Shown here: positions 1 through 11,864 of the stretch, one piece after another
Numbering within the stretch: position 1 is the first letter of the stretch
Layout: each line of letters begins with the position of its first letter
Source: Corella eumyota
Taxonomy: Eukaryota; Chordata; Ascidiacea; Phlebobranchia; Corellidae
Direction: 5' to 3'
DNA length: 64,000 nucleotides
NCBI GenBank assembly: GCA_963082875.1
Contig: OY720101.1
Coordinates: forward strand, 434,001-498,000
Program-made: the position numbers and the translations under genes
Notes under the pieces: model-generated
What the model was told of the DNA's origin: nothing
Seen by the model: the letters and a program-made list of their open reading frames with translations, nothing else
Database searches by the model: none

Positions 1-1018
1 AAAACGTCGAGACATCCCACACAAAAGCATTCATTTAATTTCATTTGGACCAATCAAGTCACAGAACATAAACAACTGCAAAAACGTAAGTTTTTTCAAA
101 TCAAAAAACCAAAACATTTCCTAAGTTTTTAAAAATAAAATGTATAATCAACAAACCTCTTTTTAACAGAAAAATGGAGGTTGTAGCGATTTATGTGAAG
201 ATTTTAGCGGTTATTCTGTTTGTGGGTGTTTTGGAGGAAGAATTTTAGACAGTGATCAGAAGACTTGCCAAGATTTGAGTGGTCAGTTACAAATATCTTA
301 CTTACATTACCAAGTTTTCATTCTTAGCATTTTATTTTAAATGCTATGTTGGATGTTTATACAGAAAGTTCAACTTTCTTTTAATCTTTAACTTTTATTA
401 TGCGTGGTGTAGTGGTAAGAACACTTGCTACACTACAAATGAGGTCGTGGGTTCAATCCCCACTAACCTCATGCTGTAGCGCCCTTGGGTAAGGCGCTAT
501 AAAATGTATAAACTCCTGCTAAGCCAACACTCAATCAGCAGCATAATTACCGGGCAAATATAATCTATAATATTCCAAACTGCCACAGGCAACTCAAGAC
601 TGGGTCTGAGTAACTAATGTTACTCTATGTTTAAGTCACGCATCTGACTTTCCCTAGTTGAGGATAAAGATTTATACAAAAAAAAAATTATACTCAATTA
701 AAGTATATTCATTTATGCTAACGGTTATTAGCAATGTTACCCAATTAAGGAATTTTGCTTATATCATAAACTATATATCCAAAATTGCGCAAAATTAAGT
801 AATATTTTAGTGTTCAACAAGGTAATACCATTATTAAAATATTATAGTAAAAACAATATGGCAAACCTTGAAAATTTCAATTTATTCCGCTTATGTTTTT
901 AGGTGTTGGTGTAACATATGAAGACACAAACAGCACCATTCTTATTTTCATTGGATTTGCTATGGTCATTATTCTTTCAGCTGCACTACTTAAATCTACA
1001 AGAAAAAATAAGAATTAA
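1..1018 (+). CDS. EGF-like single-pass membrane protein, 3' end (partial)
   Basis: Three exons, <1-85, 170-281 and 903-1018, join in frame (phases 0 and 1) and end at TAA 1016-1018. The middle exon encodes one EGF-like module beginning NNCKNKNGGCSDLC with cysteine spacing as in LDLR/LRP EGF repeats. The last exon encodes a short linker with an N-glycosylation sequon (NST), a transmembrane helix of about 20 residues (ILIFIGFAMVIILSAALL) and a very short basic tail, KSTRKNKN. The part before the EGF is only 28 codons here, so the ectodomain lies to the left. The placement resembles an EGF following a YWTD propeller, but the propeller is not visible. The tail has no NPxY motif, so cargo-receptor endocytosis of the LDLR type is not supported. 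A full-length SINE sits in the last intron. Confidence 0.75.
401..688 (+). repeat. Main tRNA-derived SINE (Cics-1-like), copy 1
   Basis: Full-length. The tRNA-like head has A box TGGTGTAGTGGT and B box GGTTCAATCCC. A unique body follows (TGTAGCGCCC..., GGCAACTCAAGACTGGGT, TGTTACTCTATGTTTAAGTC), then a tail resembling GAGGATAAAGATATATAC plus poly(A). It lies in the last intron of the EGF-membrane gene. Confidence 0.9.
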
Positions 1019-1370
1019 AAAGAAACTTTAAATAACAAACTTATAAACATATAGCCTAAACTTATAAACATATATTGTACTTAAACTAAATATCCAGTTA
1101 TCATAAATATATATTCAAATATTATAAACACATTGTTTGTATTTAAAGAATCCATTAGGAAGAAAAAGTTTTGTTACATTTAGTTTAAAAAAAAAATTAT
1201 TTTTGTGTAGAAGTTCAGTTATTTAATGCAAAAACAACATATTTTGAATTGCGATTATTTTACAAGTTTATAAACATATTTATTATAATCTGAATGTGAT
1301 CTATTAACAGAATGCAAAACTTTCAAAAAAATGAAAGCTACAACATTTTATAAAATCTAAAAATCTAAAA
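1019..1370. other. 3' UTR/intergenic, AT-rich
   Basis: Follows the EGF-membrane stop. It contains an irregular repeat of ATAAACATATA-type words. I see no clear AATAAA within the first 100 bases and nothing coding. Confidence 0.4.
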
Positions 1371-1656
1371 CCGGCAGTGTGGTGTAGTGGTAGAAACATT
1401 TCCTACACTACATGAGGTTGTGTGTTCAATTCCCACTGCTCTTATGCTGTAGCGCCTTCAAGTAAGGTGCTATAAACGTTATGAACTCCTGTTGAGCCAA
1501 CTTTTAATCAGTAGCATAATTATCAGGCATTTATAATCTATAATATCCCAAACTTTTACAGGCAACTCGAGACTGGGTCGGAGTAACTTATGTTACTCTT
1601 TGTTTAGGTTGCGCATTCCGCCTTTCCACATCGAGGATAAAGATATATACAAAAAA
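1371..1656 (+). repeat. Main SINE, copy 2
   Basis: Full-length, starting CCGGCAGTGTGGTGTAGTGG and ending in the ATAAAGATATATAC plus A-run tail. Intergenic. Confidence 0.9.
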
Positions 1657-3290
1657 GTAAAAAAATATTCACAAACTTTTTAAACTATACCTACATCTTA
1701 GAAATATCTATGACTAGTGATTGAGTTAGAAACTTTATAAGTTTTTTCCTTTATCAATAATTCCATTCCAAATTAATTTCAAATCAACAAGAATTCATTA
1801 ATTAAAATAAGGATTTTCTGCTTGTAAGAAGACCTGCTGATAACACAGCTTCCAAACTTGTTTTCAGGTATAAATTTTTATACCAAGTAAATATAAAAAG
1901 TTAATAAATTAATTTAGAAAACTACTGTATATGTCCAAACTGTTGCAACCACAAACCCAATATACGCAAATATCTGTAAAAAACTTTTTAAATAATCAAC
2001 TTAATATTTACACAAATTGTATAACCTATAATATACTAGTATTTAAAAAAATATAAAACATATTAGACATGAATAAGATTAAGTTATCACAAAATACTAT
2101 ATAAACTATTTTTCTCTTTTTCTTAAATAATTTTACAAAAAACTGCAGATTAACATAAATAAAATATGTTACAAATATGTTACTCTTGAAATGTGGTATC
2201 ACAATTGTTAATCATGTTAAAAATTAGAATTTTAAAATAATATCATCCCAACTAAAATACTAAACTGCTTTTGCACGAGGTTTAACAAAATTGTTGCAAA
2301 TGTTGTAAATGTTATACTTGACTGATTTCATAGAAATCAATTATTTTTTATTTTCTCATGAGATTAACTAACGATGGATACCCTTTAACTAACGATGGAT
2401 ACCCTTTTTCTTTATTTAATTTACTTGTTAAAAAATAGAAAATGCATTTGACCGCATGGACAAGTTATAATTGGTTCAAAAACATTAAACAGCGTAAAAA
2501 AATTCTCTTTACGATAATTCACAGGTTTGTGACACATCGCCGTATTATTATGAAATGCTCGCTTTGATATTTGTTATTTAATTTCCTTTAAAGAGGTCAC
2601 AATAAGAACTCGTGACGTCATATACCCTGAAGCTCTTTTTTAGTGACGCTAAGGAGCCTACGTCATAGCGTGAGAAATAGAAGAACAGTGTCTAAAATGG
2701 GGGTGGTGGTTTCAAAAACAGGTATTTATTCTAGAATAAAATAAAATATTCTATTAATATTTTGCTTATATATAATATGTGGATTTAAAGCTAATTACAT
2801 TTGGAAGATCTTAGTTCAGTTTGTGGAAATTCTTATCCCAACTTTGCAAACCTAATTATTTTCGAATTCGCGTCATTTGAAGTTTAAGATAATAAGCAGT
2901 TGAGGTCAGTTTGATGTCGTTTAATTAATAGACAACGACAATTTGAACATGAAACATACGACACTAAAGCCCTGCAGCAAAGCCTGGGTATTTATAAGGA
3001 TGGAATTGTGTGAATCATTTATTTATTACGCCCTCTATGTTAAATGTATTATTCGTGTTTTAAGGCAAGGCAAGGCGAGGCGAGGTGTGATGTTAGAAAT
3101 GACAATAATTTCTTTATTTTAATGTTATTCCTTTTAAATTAAAATAAATTGTATTGGTTAAGTTAGAGTGTAAACAGACTACCTCATTTTGGGTTTTCGT
3201 TAACTTAAATTTTAGCTTAAAAAGGCGATTTAAATTTTAAATCGTATATCGTTTTGTTTAGCTGATAATATAAAGTTATTTAATACCAAA
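1657..3290. other. Intergenic; upstream region of the cysteine-rich gene
   Basis: AT-rich. A 22-bp direct duplication (TTAACTAACGATGGATACCC) lies at about 2365-2408. A CRE palindrome is at 2613-2620 with a further CGTCA-type site near 2660. A short GGCAA/GGCGA run is at 3064-3085. No gene could be supported. Confidence 0.4.
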
Positions 3291-6200
3291 ATGAAAATGT
3301 TAATTATCTTCGCAACTTTATTATTCGTTGGGTTAACGAATGCTGTTAATGTTTTTAATATAAACGGGGTAAGTACATATTTAATAAGAACTTTTTTACA
3401 CCAAAATAGCAAAAAAAAAATTAAAATTGTCATTTTACATGTACGAAAACAAATGTTAATTTTAATCAACATTTGAAGTTTAAATACCTTTAAATATATT
3501 AATAATAACGACATGTTTTAAAATTAACAATTAAAAATTATTGATTGCTATTTATGAAATATTTCGTAAATAAAATATAAATATTTTTTAAACAATTTAT
3601 CATCATATTTATAATTTCGCCATTTTACAGAAAAGAGAACGTGAACTACTTCAGCTGGGCCGAGAGTTTAATATAACAGTCAACCTAAGAACGATATCGA
3701 ACTTACAAGCTCAACGAATATTTAAGGTAAGTGTCAAGTTATTTAACTTAACCTTAATTGACAATCAGATAAAAAATTAAAAATTAAAATTTAAGGTTGT
3801 TCCATATATCAACTTTAAACAATATAAAACTTAACCTTTAGGTTAGATATGATAAAGTTAAATTTGTTTAAAACTTTTTACATGATTCATTTTGGGTTGG
3901 ATAAATATTTATCGTGCTAATTTATGGGTTGTACTGAAACGTAATAAATTACTCATTTAAATTATTTTTTAAATAAATATAGAAATAAACTTTCCTAAGT
4001 TAATGTTAAACTCGAATTTCGACTTTTAAGATCGCTAAAAAAACTGTTAAACTTCGCGCGTAAATAACTTACATTTTTTATGTGGGAAAAAATATATATT
4101 AGCGAAAACTATTTAAAAACAAGCTCTGTGAATTGTTTTTTATAAACTATAAAAGCTTAGCTATATCTTAACAGTTTTCTACAAACGTTATTAAAAAAAA
4201 TAAAGTTAAAAACTAGTTTTCGCCTTTAATTTATAATCTTTTCTTATGTTTATACTGATAGTAATGGGTTAAAACTTAATTAACAGTTTTTACAATGGTC
4301 TCGAACAAAACTGCTCTTTTTTACCAATCCTTTTTTACGATATAAAACGCTAAAACAAAACCCCAATTTTTTCACAGATGCGCTCATATTGTAGCTGTAT
4401 GTGCTGCAAAGAATCAGTTCCAAATGGCGTCACTTCCGGTCCCGCTTGTGACCGAACATACCCGGTACCCTTGCCCCATGATTTTGTTTGTCCTCAATCT
4501 TTTTGTTTAAGGAATTTTGAGAAACTTTGCGCGGATTGGGATCAATCGAAGTGCGACCGAACTTGTTTTTGCCGGTTTGTATTTTGTTCATTTTATTCGG
4601 AAGTTTTTGTTTTATTTACATTTTTTTGTATATATTCTTATCCTCGATGTGGGAAGGTCGAATGTGCGACTTAAACATAAAGTAACATCAGATACCCTGA
4701 CCCAATCTCGAGTTGCCTGTGGCAGTTTGGGATATTATATTTAAATACCTTTCTCGTACGCACTGCTAATAAATAGGTAAAACTTTTCTTTTATATTCTA
4801 TTTAGTTACTTTATTTTTAAAATTAAATTCCTTTTTAATCTATTATTGATGTACATCAAATTTTTATGTAATCACTTTTTAAGAAGTTGTGAAAAAAACA
4901 TTGAATCGGTTTAAGATTCTGCCATTAGATTATCTTTGTTTACGGACAATAATATTTTAGCTTAAAATAGTCGCGAGTTCAATCAACCGCTGCTCTATTA
5001 AAGACTTAGCCTGAAGCCTTTGTTACGTCATTAAATGTCACAAACTACCTTGTTTTCGCTTGTAATTATACGAACTGACTTTCCAATCGTATTTCGAGTT
5101 TCCAGGAAAAATTTAATCCAATGGTCGCATAACTGAAATTGTGCATTATCCTAAATAAACAAGCAGCGTGGTGTGGTGGTACGAAAACATGCTACACAAC
5201 ATAAGGTCGTAGGTTCAATCACCACTGATCTCATTATGTAGCGCCCTTGAGTAAGATGCTACAAATTGTATGAACTTATGCTAAGCCAGCGCTAAATTAG
5301 CAGTATAATTATCAAGCAAATATAATCTATAATAACCCAAACTGTCACAGGCAACTCGAGTGATGTTACTCTATGTTTAAGTCGCGCATTCGACTTTCTT
5401 ACATCGGGGATAAAGATGTATACAAAAAAAAACAATTGTATGCACTTATTAAAATCTTTTAAGCTATTTTACAGTCTTTAATCTGTTTCAAATAAGTAGA
5501 TTACAAAGTAAATAAAACGAATTAGTTTTATATTTTACTTTATAGAAGATGCAACGGATCTTTATCAGAAAGTGATTACCGATGTAGCGACAACGCTGCC
5601 AGCTTTCTTCCTGGGCCAATGTGTAATTGTGACGCAATAAAGTTCCCACCAAAGTGTACAGAAGAGCCAAGAGATCTTCAGAATCTCTGGTTGGCTGTGA
5701 CCTTGCTTCCAAGAAGTCAAAGTTTGTTGGATTGTGTATATGGATGTTTCTGTCAGTAAGTTACTAAGTAATAACTACTTAAATTTCCTAATTTTTAATT
5801 ACCTTAACTATTTATTTTATGCCAAATAGTAGTTTTCATAATTTTAATTTTCATCGGTGTAAGAAGGTCAACATTACAGCATAAACAAAGAGTAACATTT
5901 GTTGACCTTGACAACAATAACATGATATTCTTACAAAAAAGAGACTTACGCTAATAATAAAAAGTAGTCTATTATATATTTGAATCTCTGAGCCAATATA
6001 AAATTTAAGTCTTTTTTTTGTGTTTTAAAGCACTTGCAACATTGAAGCTATATCCCGAGTGATTCCTACAGCAAAAAGTATTTGCCTGGCTCGCCGACAT
6101 TTACCGAAACCGAATTGTGCTTGCCCCACTTGTCCTACTGAAAACTCAGCTATACAAGCTAGAATGGTAAATTAAAAACAATTTTTGGCCAAAACTGAAA

Positions 6201-6367
6201 GTTTTTTTTTAATTTTTTAGCTGTGTTATTAAAAAGATTTATTGGGTTAATGATAACTTAACATTTACAATTGTTATTTAACTAACATAAAATAAGTTAT
6301 TAAACTGTTTTATTTACAGAACCTTCATTCGATTAGTATAAGCCAAGCTGTGCACGGAAAAAAGTGA
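3291..6367 (+). CDS. Secreted cysteine-rich protein, 254 aa, unknown family
   Basis: Six exons join in frame: 3291-3368, 3631-3726, 4378-4574, 5546-5755, 6031-6166 and 6320-6367. All have GT-AG ends, and the phases are 0, 0, 2, 2, 0. The first exon is a signal peptide (MKMLIIFATLLFVGLTNA). The second is a charged linker with an N-glycosylation sequon (NIT). Exons 3-5 hold about 24 cysteines, in clusters such as CSCMCC, KCDRTCFCR, MCNCD, YGCFC and CACPTC. There is no transmembrane segment. The cysteine pattern does not match a domain I recognise (not EGF, LDLa, WAP or Kunitz), so no function is offered. A polyadenylation signal AATAAA lies at 6434-6439. One reverse SINE fragment and one forward SINE lie in the third intron. 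Confidence 0.75.
4615..4741 (-). repeat. Main SINE, 3' fragment
   Basis: Reverse-oriented tail and body only (ATTCTTATCCTCGATGTGGG... to the AGTTGCCTGTGGCAGTTTGG block). 5'-truncated. In intron 3 of the cysteine-rich gene. Confidence 0.85.
5163..5432 (+). repeat. Main SINE, copy
   Basis: Starts GCAGCGTGGTGTGGTGGTA. The body is slightly shortened (part of the GACTGGGT block is lost), and the tail ends in poly(A) by 5432. Same intron as the preceding fragment. Confidence 0.9.
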
Positions 6368-7122
6368 TAATAGCGACATCTAACGGCGAAATCTTGCCCT
6401 TTATTTTTATACCTCTTCTATTTCGATTGATTTAATAAACAATTTAACTTGTAATGTGTTCGCTTCTTTAAAAAAAAACAGTAAAAACACTAAACTTAAA
6501 TTTTATAAAAACAATTTAAATTTATAAGCGTATGTTACTTCTGAAAATTTAAAATGTTTTATTGCGAAATATGCTTAGGTTTTCATTCATAAATTTAAAA
6601 ATAAACATCAGAGAATGACTCTAATATTAACATCTGCAAGGGTCACATAGAGTTAATAATTACGTCATAACTTCTACAAGACAGATAATACAAAAATAAC
6701 TTTACAAACAATTTGTATTAGTAAGGCAACCGTTTAAAAAAAGTGGTCTGTTTTCTGTTTGCATTGACCAAATAAAAACCTTAATATAAGTTTATATAGA
6801 CGGACAAATTTATATAATTCTTATCATGTGAATTAACATAAGGTGTACTTACGTTATAACTTAAAATTGTTTTCAAATAATTGTTTACTTTTGCGCAACA
6901 TTTGATCCACGTTAATAGTACGATATTAATACTTGTTTCTTATTGGTTGATTTGTAATGACGTTACAACTTTACCACGTGCTATGTGAATTAATAAAGTA
7001 AGTACCAGATGCTAACTAAATGAGAAAGCGAAAATTTTCCTTTAAAAGGGCTCGACGAAGATGAAATATCATTCTTAAAATTGACTTTCTAGTTGAAGAA
7101 CTACAAATCAAAACACAAGATA
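6368..7122. other. Intergenic / promoter of protease 1
   Basis: AT-rich. Holds the poly(A) signal of the upstream gene and, near 7040, a TTTAAAAG box about 80 bp before the protease 1 start codon. An E-box CACGTG is at about 6977. No gene seen. Confidence 0.4.
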
Positions 7123-9191
7123 ATGATGATCTCTATGTTATTCGTCGTTGCACTCGGTATTGTATTTTTTATATATATAATTTATCTTTGATGTGGGAAG
7201 GTTGAAGGAGTGACTTAAACATAGAGTAACATCAGTTACTCCGACCCAGTCTCGAGTTGCCTTTGGCAGTTTGGCATATTGTAATCGCGATAATAAAGCT
7301 GTATATTAAGTGCTGGCTCAGCAGAACCCAGAGCCTTATGTGGTGTAGCAAGTGTTCTTACCACTACACATCGCTGCCGGTTATTATCTTATTATAAATA
7401 TTAATTTATTTAAGTTTAAGTATTAACCTAGATGTAATTTATCCTATTTAAGAGTTTATAATGTATCTTAAAATTGCCAACAATTTGTAAGTTTCTTTCA
7501 ATCTAAACTCTAACCAATTAATTTTTAGCAACCACCGCTCTATGCGATAACCGAATCGTTAACGGAGTGACTGTCAAAGACATGTCCGAAGCTCCATACC
7601 AGGCTTCCCTCCAGAACGGTAACTTCCACTATTGCGGTGGCTCCGTTATCAGTTCACGATATGTAATGAGCGCTGCTCATTGTTGGTCCCGACTTCTTGG
7701 AGGGTATGTTTAAATTATTTTAATTTTAGATAAAAATTTCTTTAATTCGCCCATGCTTAAAATCATTAAGAGTTATTTGATTGTATTAATTTATACTCAT
7801 CATTTTTAGGTAATTAATTATTTATTAATTACCTAAATAAGTCCAATTTCACTATTGTTTAAATCATTAGAATTGATTTTTTGTCTTAATTGGTGTTTAT
7901 GTATCTTTAGCAACTAAATAACTGTTAATCAAATAATTTATTTTTGTTGTTAGCCACACAGTTAACCTTGGTAGCATTGACAACCAAACTCCTCTTCTCC
8001 GAATCCCAATGCAGAACTGGATCAGACATTCCTTGTACAGTTCCTCCACTTTGGATTACGATTACTCCATCATTGAGCTTTCCTCGGATATCACCTTCAT
8101 CGAAGGGGTAAGAAAATGCTTAATATGTGAAATAACAAGTCCTGGTGCGTTTTAGGATATAAAAATAAGTTTATGTTTTTAAAGAAACCTGGTGTAGTGG
8201 TAAGAACACTTACTACACCACCATGAGGTCGTGGGTTCAATCCCCACTAATTTCATGCTGTAGCACCCTTGGGTAAGGCACTATAAACGATACGAACTCC
8301 TGCTAAGCAAGCACTTAATCAGCAGCCTAATTATCAGGCAATTATACTTAATAGTATCCTAAACTGGCAAAGTCAACTCAAGACTGGGTCAAAGTAACTG
8401 ATGTTACTCCATGTTTAGGTCGCTTATTCGACCTTTCCACATCGAGATAAAGATAATACAAAAAAAAATTAATTTTGACAGGTTGTTGAGCCCATTAGAT
8501 TGGCATCCAAAGAATATCCAGGTGGCACCAACGGTATCATCTCAGGATGGGGACTTATGGACGCCAACCACGCTGACACCCCACGATTGATGCAAATCGC
8601 TGATGCCCCACTTGTCGATCTTGCTGACTGTCAAAAATCCTGGAGACTTCAACCTTTGACTGAACGTATGCAATGTGTTGGAGGTGGAACCACCAGCGGA
8701 TGCATGGTAAGTTATCAAATAAGAATACTTTATACTTTTGTTTAACTGTAAATGCTTATAAACAGTTTGTGCTAAATTAGACTAGTACCCAATTTATCTT
8801 CTTTTAAATGTTACCATAAAGATATAGATTTAATATAAAAACCGGATTAAGATAGGTTTAAGTTATCCGGCAAGGCTTGAGAGCTAATATCGTGGCATTA
8901 GTTCGGCTCTAACCCAAAACCTTTAGGCTCGTAATATGATGTCTTACACGAATTAATGGACTCATAGACATAGCCTAATAGAAGCCAGTCTACTTAATTA
9001 GATTTAATAATTATTGTTTTATGTAGGGAGATTCTGGTGGCCCAGTAGCCGTCTATGAAGGCAGTGAGAAGGTTTTGGTCGGCAACACTTCATGGGGAAG
9101 CAGCAACTGTTCTCCAGACAAGCCAGCAATCTGGTCCAAAAACGTCGTTGTGTTGAACTGGATCACATCGACTACTGGAGTCAGTGCATAA
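7123..9191 (+). CDS. Chymotrypsin-like S1 serine protease 1, 250 aa
   Basis: Exons 7123-7156, 7529-7703, 7954-8107, 8482-8706 and 9027-9191, with intron phases 1, 2, 0, 0. A signal peptide ([15 protein letters not shown]) is followed by a minimal activation peptide, LCDNR, before IVNG. The catalytic triad is His62 (SAAHC), Asp106 (DYDYS) and Ser199 (GDSGGP). The position equivalent to chymotrypsin 189 is Ser, with Gly190 and Met192 and a normal SWG at 214-216. This predicts chymotrypsin-like cleavage after large hydrophobic residues. Position 226 is Ala rather than Gly. There are no accessory domains, as expected of a secreted gut zymogen. AATAAA is at 9235-9240. The first and third introns each carry a SINE. 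The tandem neighbours are clear paralogues. Confidence 0.92.
7162..7381 (-). repeat. Main SINE, copy
   Basis: Reverse orientation, in protease 1 intron 1. Both tail and tRNA head are present (ends ACCACTACACATCGCTGCCGG on the + strand). Shortened in the middle. Confidence 0.88.
8188..8468 (+). repeat. Main SINE, copy
   Basis: Forward, nearly full-length, in protease 1 intron 3. Its poly(A) tail ends only about 14 bp before the exon 4 acceptor. Confidence 0.88.
8868..8985 (-). repeat. Second tRNA-derived SINE family, degenerate copy
   Basis: Carries the diagnostic GGCTCTAACCCAAAACCTTTAGG block and a GTGGCATTAG block related to the better copies at 16738 and 17640. In protease 1 intron 4. Confidence 0.55.
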
Positions 9192-9908
9192 TTATGACGT
9201 CATAACTTTGCAAAATTACATCACAAGTTGCATAAATAAAATAAGATCTCAAAATTAAAGTGTGTGTTTTGTAGAAATTAAACATTAGACTTAAATAAGT
9301 ACTTTTAAAAAAACAAAAAGGCAATAATAAGACAAAAACGACCAATATCAGATCAAATTTGTTTGTAAATATTTGGCTTTTTTGTTTTAAGATTTAAAAA
9401 AGAAATGTTAAAAATAGAAAAAAGTTAGCTTAGTTTTTAACAAATTTTTTGTTTGTTTTTAAAATATTTTTTTGTATTAAATATTGTAGTTAAGCTACTA
9501 ATTAATAGGCAGTAGGCAGTACTTTTTATTTTAAACAAAAAAATAAAAAATGATGACACGGTTTGATGTTACGGTGAGTATTAACTACGTTATTGCATAT
9601 GCTGAAAATTACACCTGCTTAGCATTTAACTCAGATTTTAAATGACGTCATTAATGAAGGATGACGTCACTGCATCAGTTTTCAACTTAAATTGTTGTTA
9701 AAATTGATACATTCTCCAAAGAATTCAATTCTTAAGATATTAGTTTATCTATTTTAAAAGTCCTCTTTTTTATCTTAATTAGGTTCAGTTTGTTTAAAAA
9801 AAACTTCTTTATTCTCTTATAACAATTCAACTTTAAATTTAAAACTTTTTATTATTTTAAAAATCTGAATTAAAAATGAATTTCTTCAGATTCAAAAATT
9901 TCCACCAA
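9192..9908. other. Intergenic between convergent proteases 1 and 2
   Basis: AT-rich, with the poly(A) signals of both genes (9235-9240 on +, 9852-9857 on -). Exact CRE palindromes lie at 9195-9202, 9643-9650 and 9662-9669. No gene seen. Confidence 0.4.
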
Positions 9909-11864
9909 TCAATTCCAATCGTAAAGGGGAACGCCCATATATTGCAACCAATCAATGGCGTAGATATTCTTGGACCACATCGATGGTTTGGAGGTCTCGC
10001 AAGGGTATGAACCCCATGACGTATTTCCGACCAAATAAACCCCACTTGATGTGTAGATGACTAAGGGACCCCCCGAGTCACCCTGATGTAAAAATATAAG
10101 ATTTAAACCTTACCTTAAACTGAGAGATAGTCTGTAGTAAAATATTAAAATAGAAAAAAAAATTGTTTAATAGGAATAAAATAGTTGTGTTTTAACACAA
10201 AAGTGAAGATTGATTTTTACTGTGGACAAGATTAAACCATCTTAGGTATAGGGAAGACTTTACAATTAGCAGCCCAAACTAAAAACAAATTTCTAAAGAC
10301 AAAAGACGGACCTTCAAAATAAAGCTTAAAAAATGATATTTATCCTATGTAAGATTTAGGTACTAAATAGTGAACAAATTATTGCATAAAATCTACTTTG
10401 CAAGCGCTGGTGCCTTGTCCTCCTGCACATTGCATTGCTGGTGTGATCTGGTTGCCAAAATAAGACATGCACTGAGCTTGTGTTATTAGGGGAACGTTAA
10501 TTCGTTGAAGAGTATCAGAAGCTGAACTCGATATACTTCCGTGTGTCATACCCCACCCCGTGGTCACAGCAGTTCCAAAAGCCTCGCCGTAAGCTAGCGT
10601 TACTGGGTAGATCCTCTGTAAAAATTAACAATCACTCATAAAAGGAAAATTCAATTGGTTTTTCTATAAAAAATGGGTAAAAAAATGGCCCATGGAAATG
10701 TAAGTGGCTAATGCATGCTATAGAAGATAAGATTTTAATAAAACCAAAGACCCAGGCTATACATAACCAGCAACCCTAAACATATGGTAGACTTTAGAGC
10801 ACAAATAAGCTTACATTGCTTAGTGGTAAATCTCTGGATAGAATAGCAAGCGAGAAATCGTAATCAAAAGTGTTCTCATTCCAGTAGGGATGTTGATACC
10901 AATACTGGATCAGCTCAGCAAGGAGGTTGGAATGATCATTTAAATTCGTGACACCCATAACAGCATATACTCTGAATTTATAATGTTACTTTAAAAAATG
11001 CAAACCAAAAGTTGCGAAGAACTAAATGCCACCGAGCTTATATGACGTATTTATTTATTTTTAATGAGTCCATATAATATACGGAGTTTAAACCAAACCG
11101 GTCTTTGGTGTTAACTTGTTCTTAATTTTCACAAACATGTTTTAAGTTAACCGGCAACGTAGTGTAGTGGTAAGAACACTTGCTACATGAGGTCGTGGGT
11201 TTAATCCCCACTGCTCTCATGCTGTAGCGCTCTTAAGTAAGGCACTATAAACGGTATAAACTTCTGCTAAGCCAGCACTTAATCATCAGCAGCTTAATTA
11301 TCGGGCAATTATAATTTAATAATATTTTTAAACTAGCAAAGGCAACTCCAGACTGGGTCGGAGTAATTGATGTTACTCTATGTTTAGGTTGTGCATTTGA
11401 CCTTCCCACACCGAGGATAAAGATAAATAAATAAAAGGTTAAAAGAAGATCACAAACCCTGATCTGTAAACCAAGCAATGTGCTGCGCTCATGATAAAAC
11501 GTGTTCCAATTATGGAACCTCCACAGAAATGATTTCCGTTCTTTTGCAAGGAGACCTGAAACGGGACTTCAGTGATACTGGATACTGTTTCTCCATTTAT
11601 AATTTTATCATCACACCATGCGGCAGATGCTTTAAAAACGTAACAAGAATAAAGTAAATACAACTAAAATATAGCTTTTAACTTAACAGAAAGTGGCATT
11701 ACTTATACCACTTTGTCCTATATTGTATATATGTATTGCTAAGTATTTTGTTCTTAGCAAAATAAAAACATTTTGTTAAATAGCCACTTAAGTTTATTAA
11801 TATTTTTTTATGGTTAAAAATAGAATATATTACCTAAAACAACAATGACAAAAATACGAAACAT
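9909..11864 (-). CDS. Chymotrypsin-like S1 serine protease 2, 250 aa (inverted)
   Basis: The only minus-strand member of the array. Exons in transcript order are 11864-11834, 11629-11458, 10971-10815, 10615-10397 and 10082-9909, with the same phases 1-2-0-0 as its neighbours. Signal peptide [14 protein letters not shown], activation peptide WCDDK, then IING. Here the P1 residue before the mature N-terminus is Lys. The triad is His61 (SAAHC), Asp106 (DYDFS) and Ser196 (GDSGGP). Pocket: Ser189, Ala190, Lys192, Ser226, with SWG kept. It is convergent with protease 1 and divergent from protease 3, sharing a 765-bp upstream region with the latter. A TATAAAAA box (11926-11933 on the opposite strand) lies about 65 bp upstream of the ATG. 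One forward SINE is in the intron before the third exon. Confidence 0.9.
11150..11438 (+). repeat. Main SINE, copy
   Basis: Full-length, antisense to protease 2. Begins CCGGCAACGTAGTGTAGTGG. The tail is a short ATAAATAAATAAAA run ending only about 20 bp from the exon. Confidence 0.9.

Noticed and set aside
401-480. tRNA-like sequences with A and B boxes, here and at many other sites
   Set aside because: All are heads of SINE copies followed by the SINE body; none shows an independent cloverleaf gene with its own terminator.
1914-1973. Minus-strand stretch after an AG acceptor encoding a hydrophobic helix (IFAYIGFVVATVWTYTVVF) and a stop
   Set aside because: No upstream exon or start could be linked in the AT-rich sequence; a hydrophobic short frame is expected by chance here.
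2697-2721. A possible first exon MGVVVSKT with a donor site and a myristoylation-like start
   Set aside because: The only in-frame continuation I found (near 2969) gives a very short peptide with no family resemblance; not enough to call a gene.
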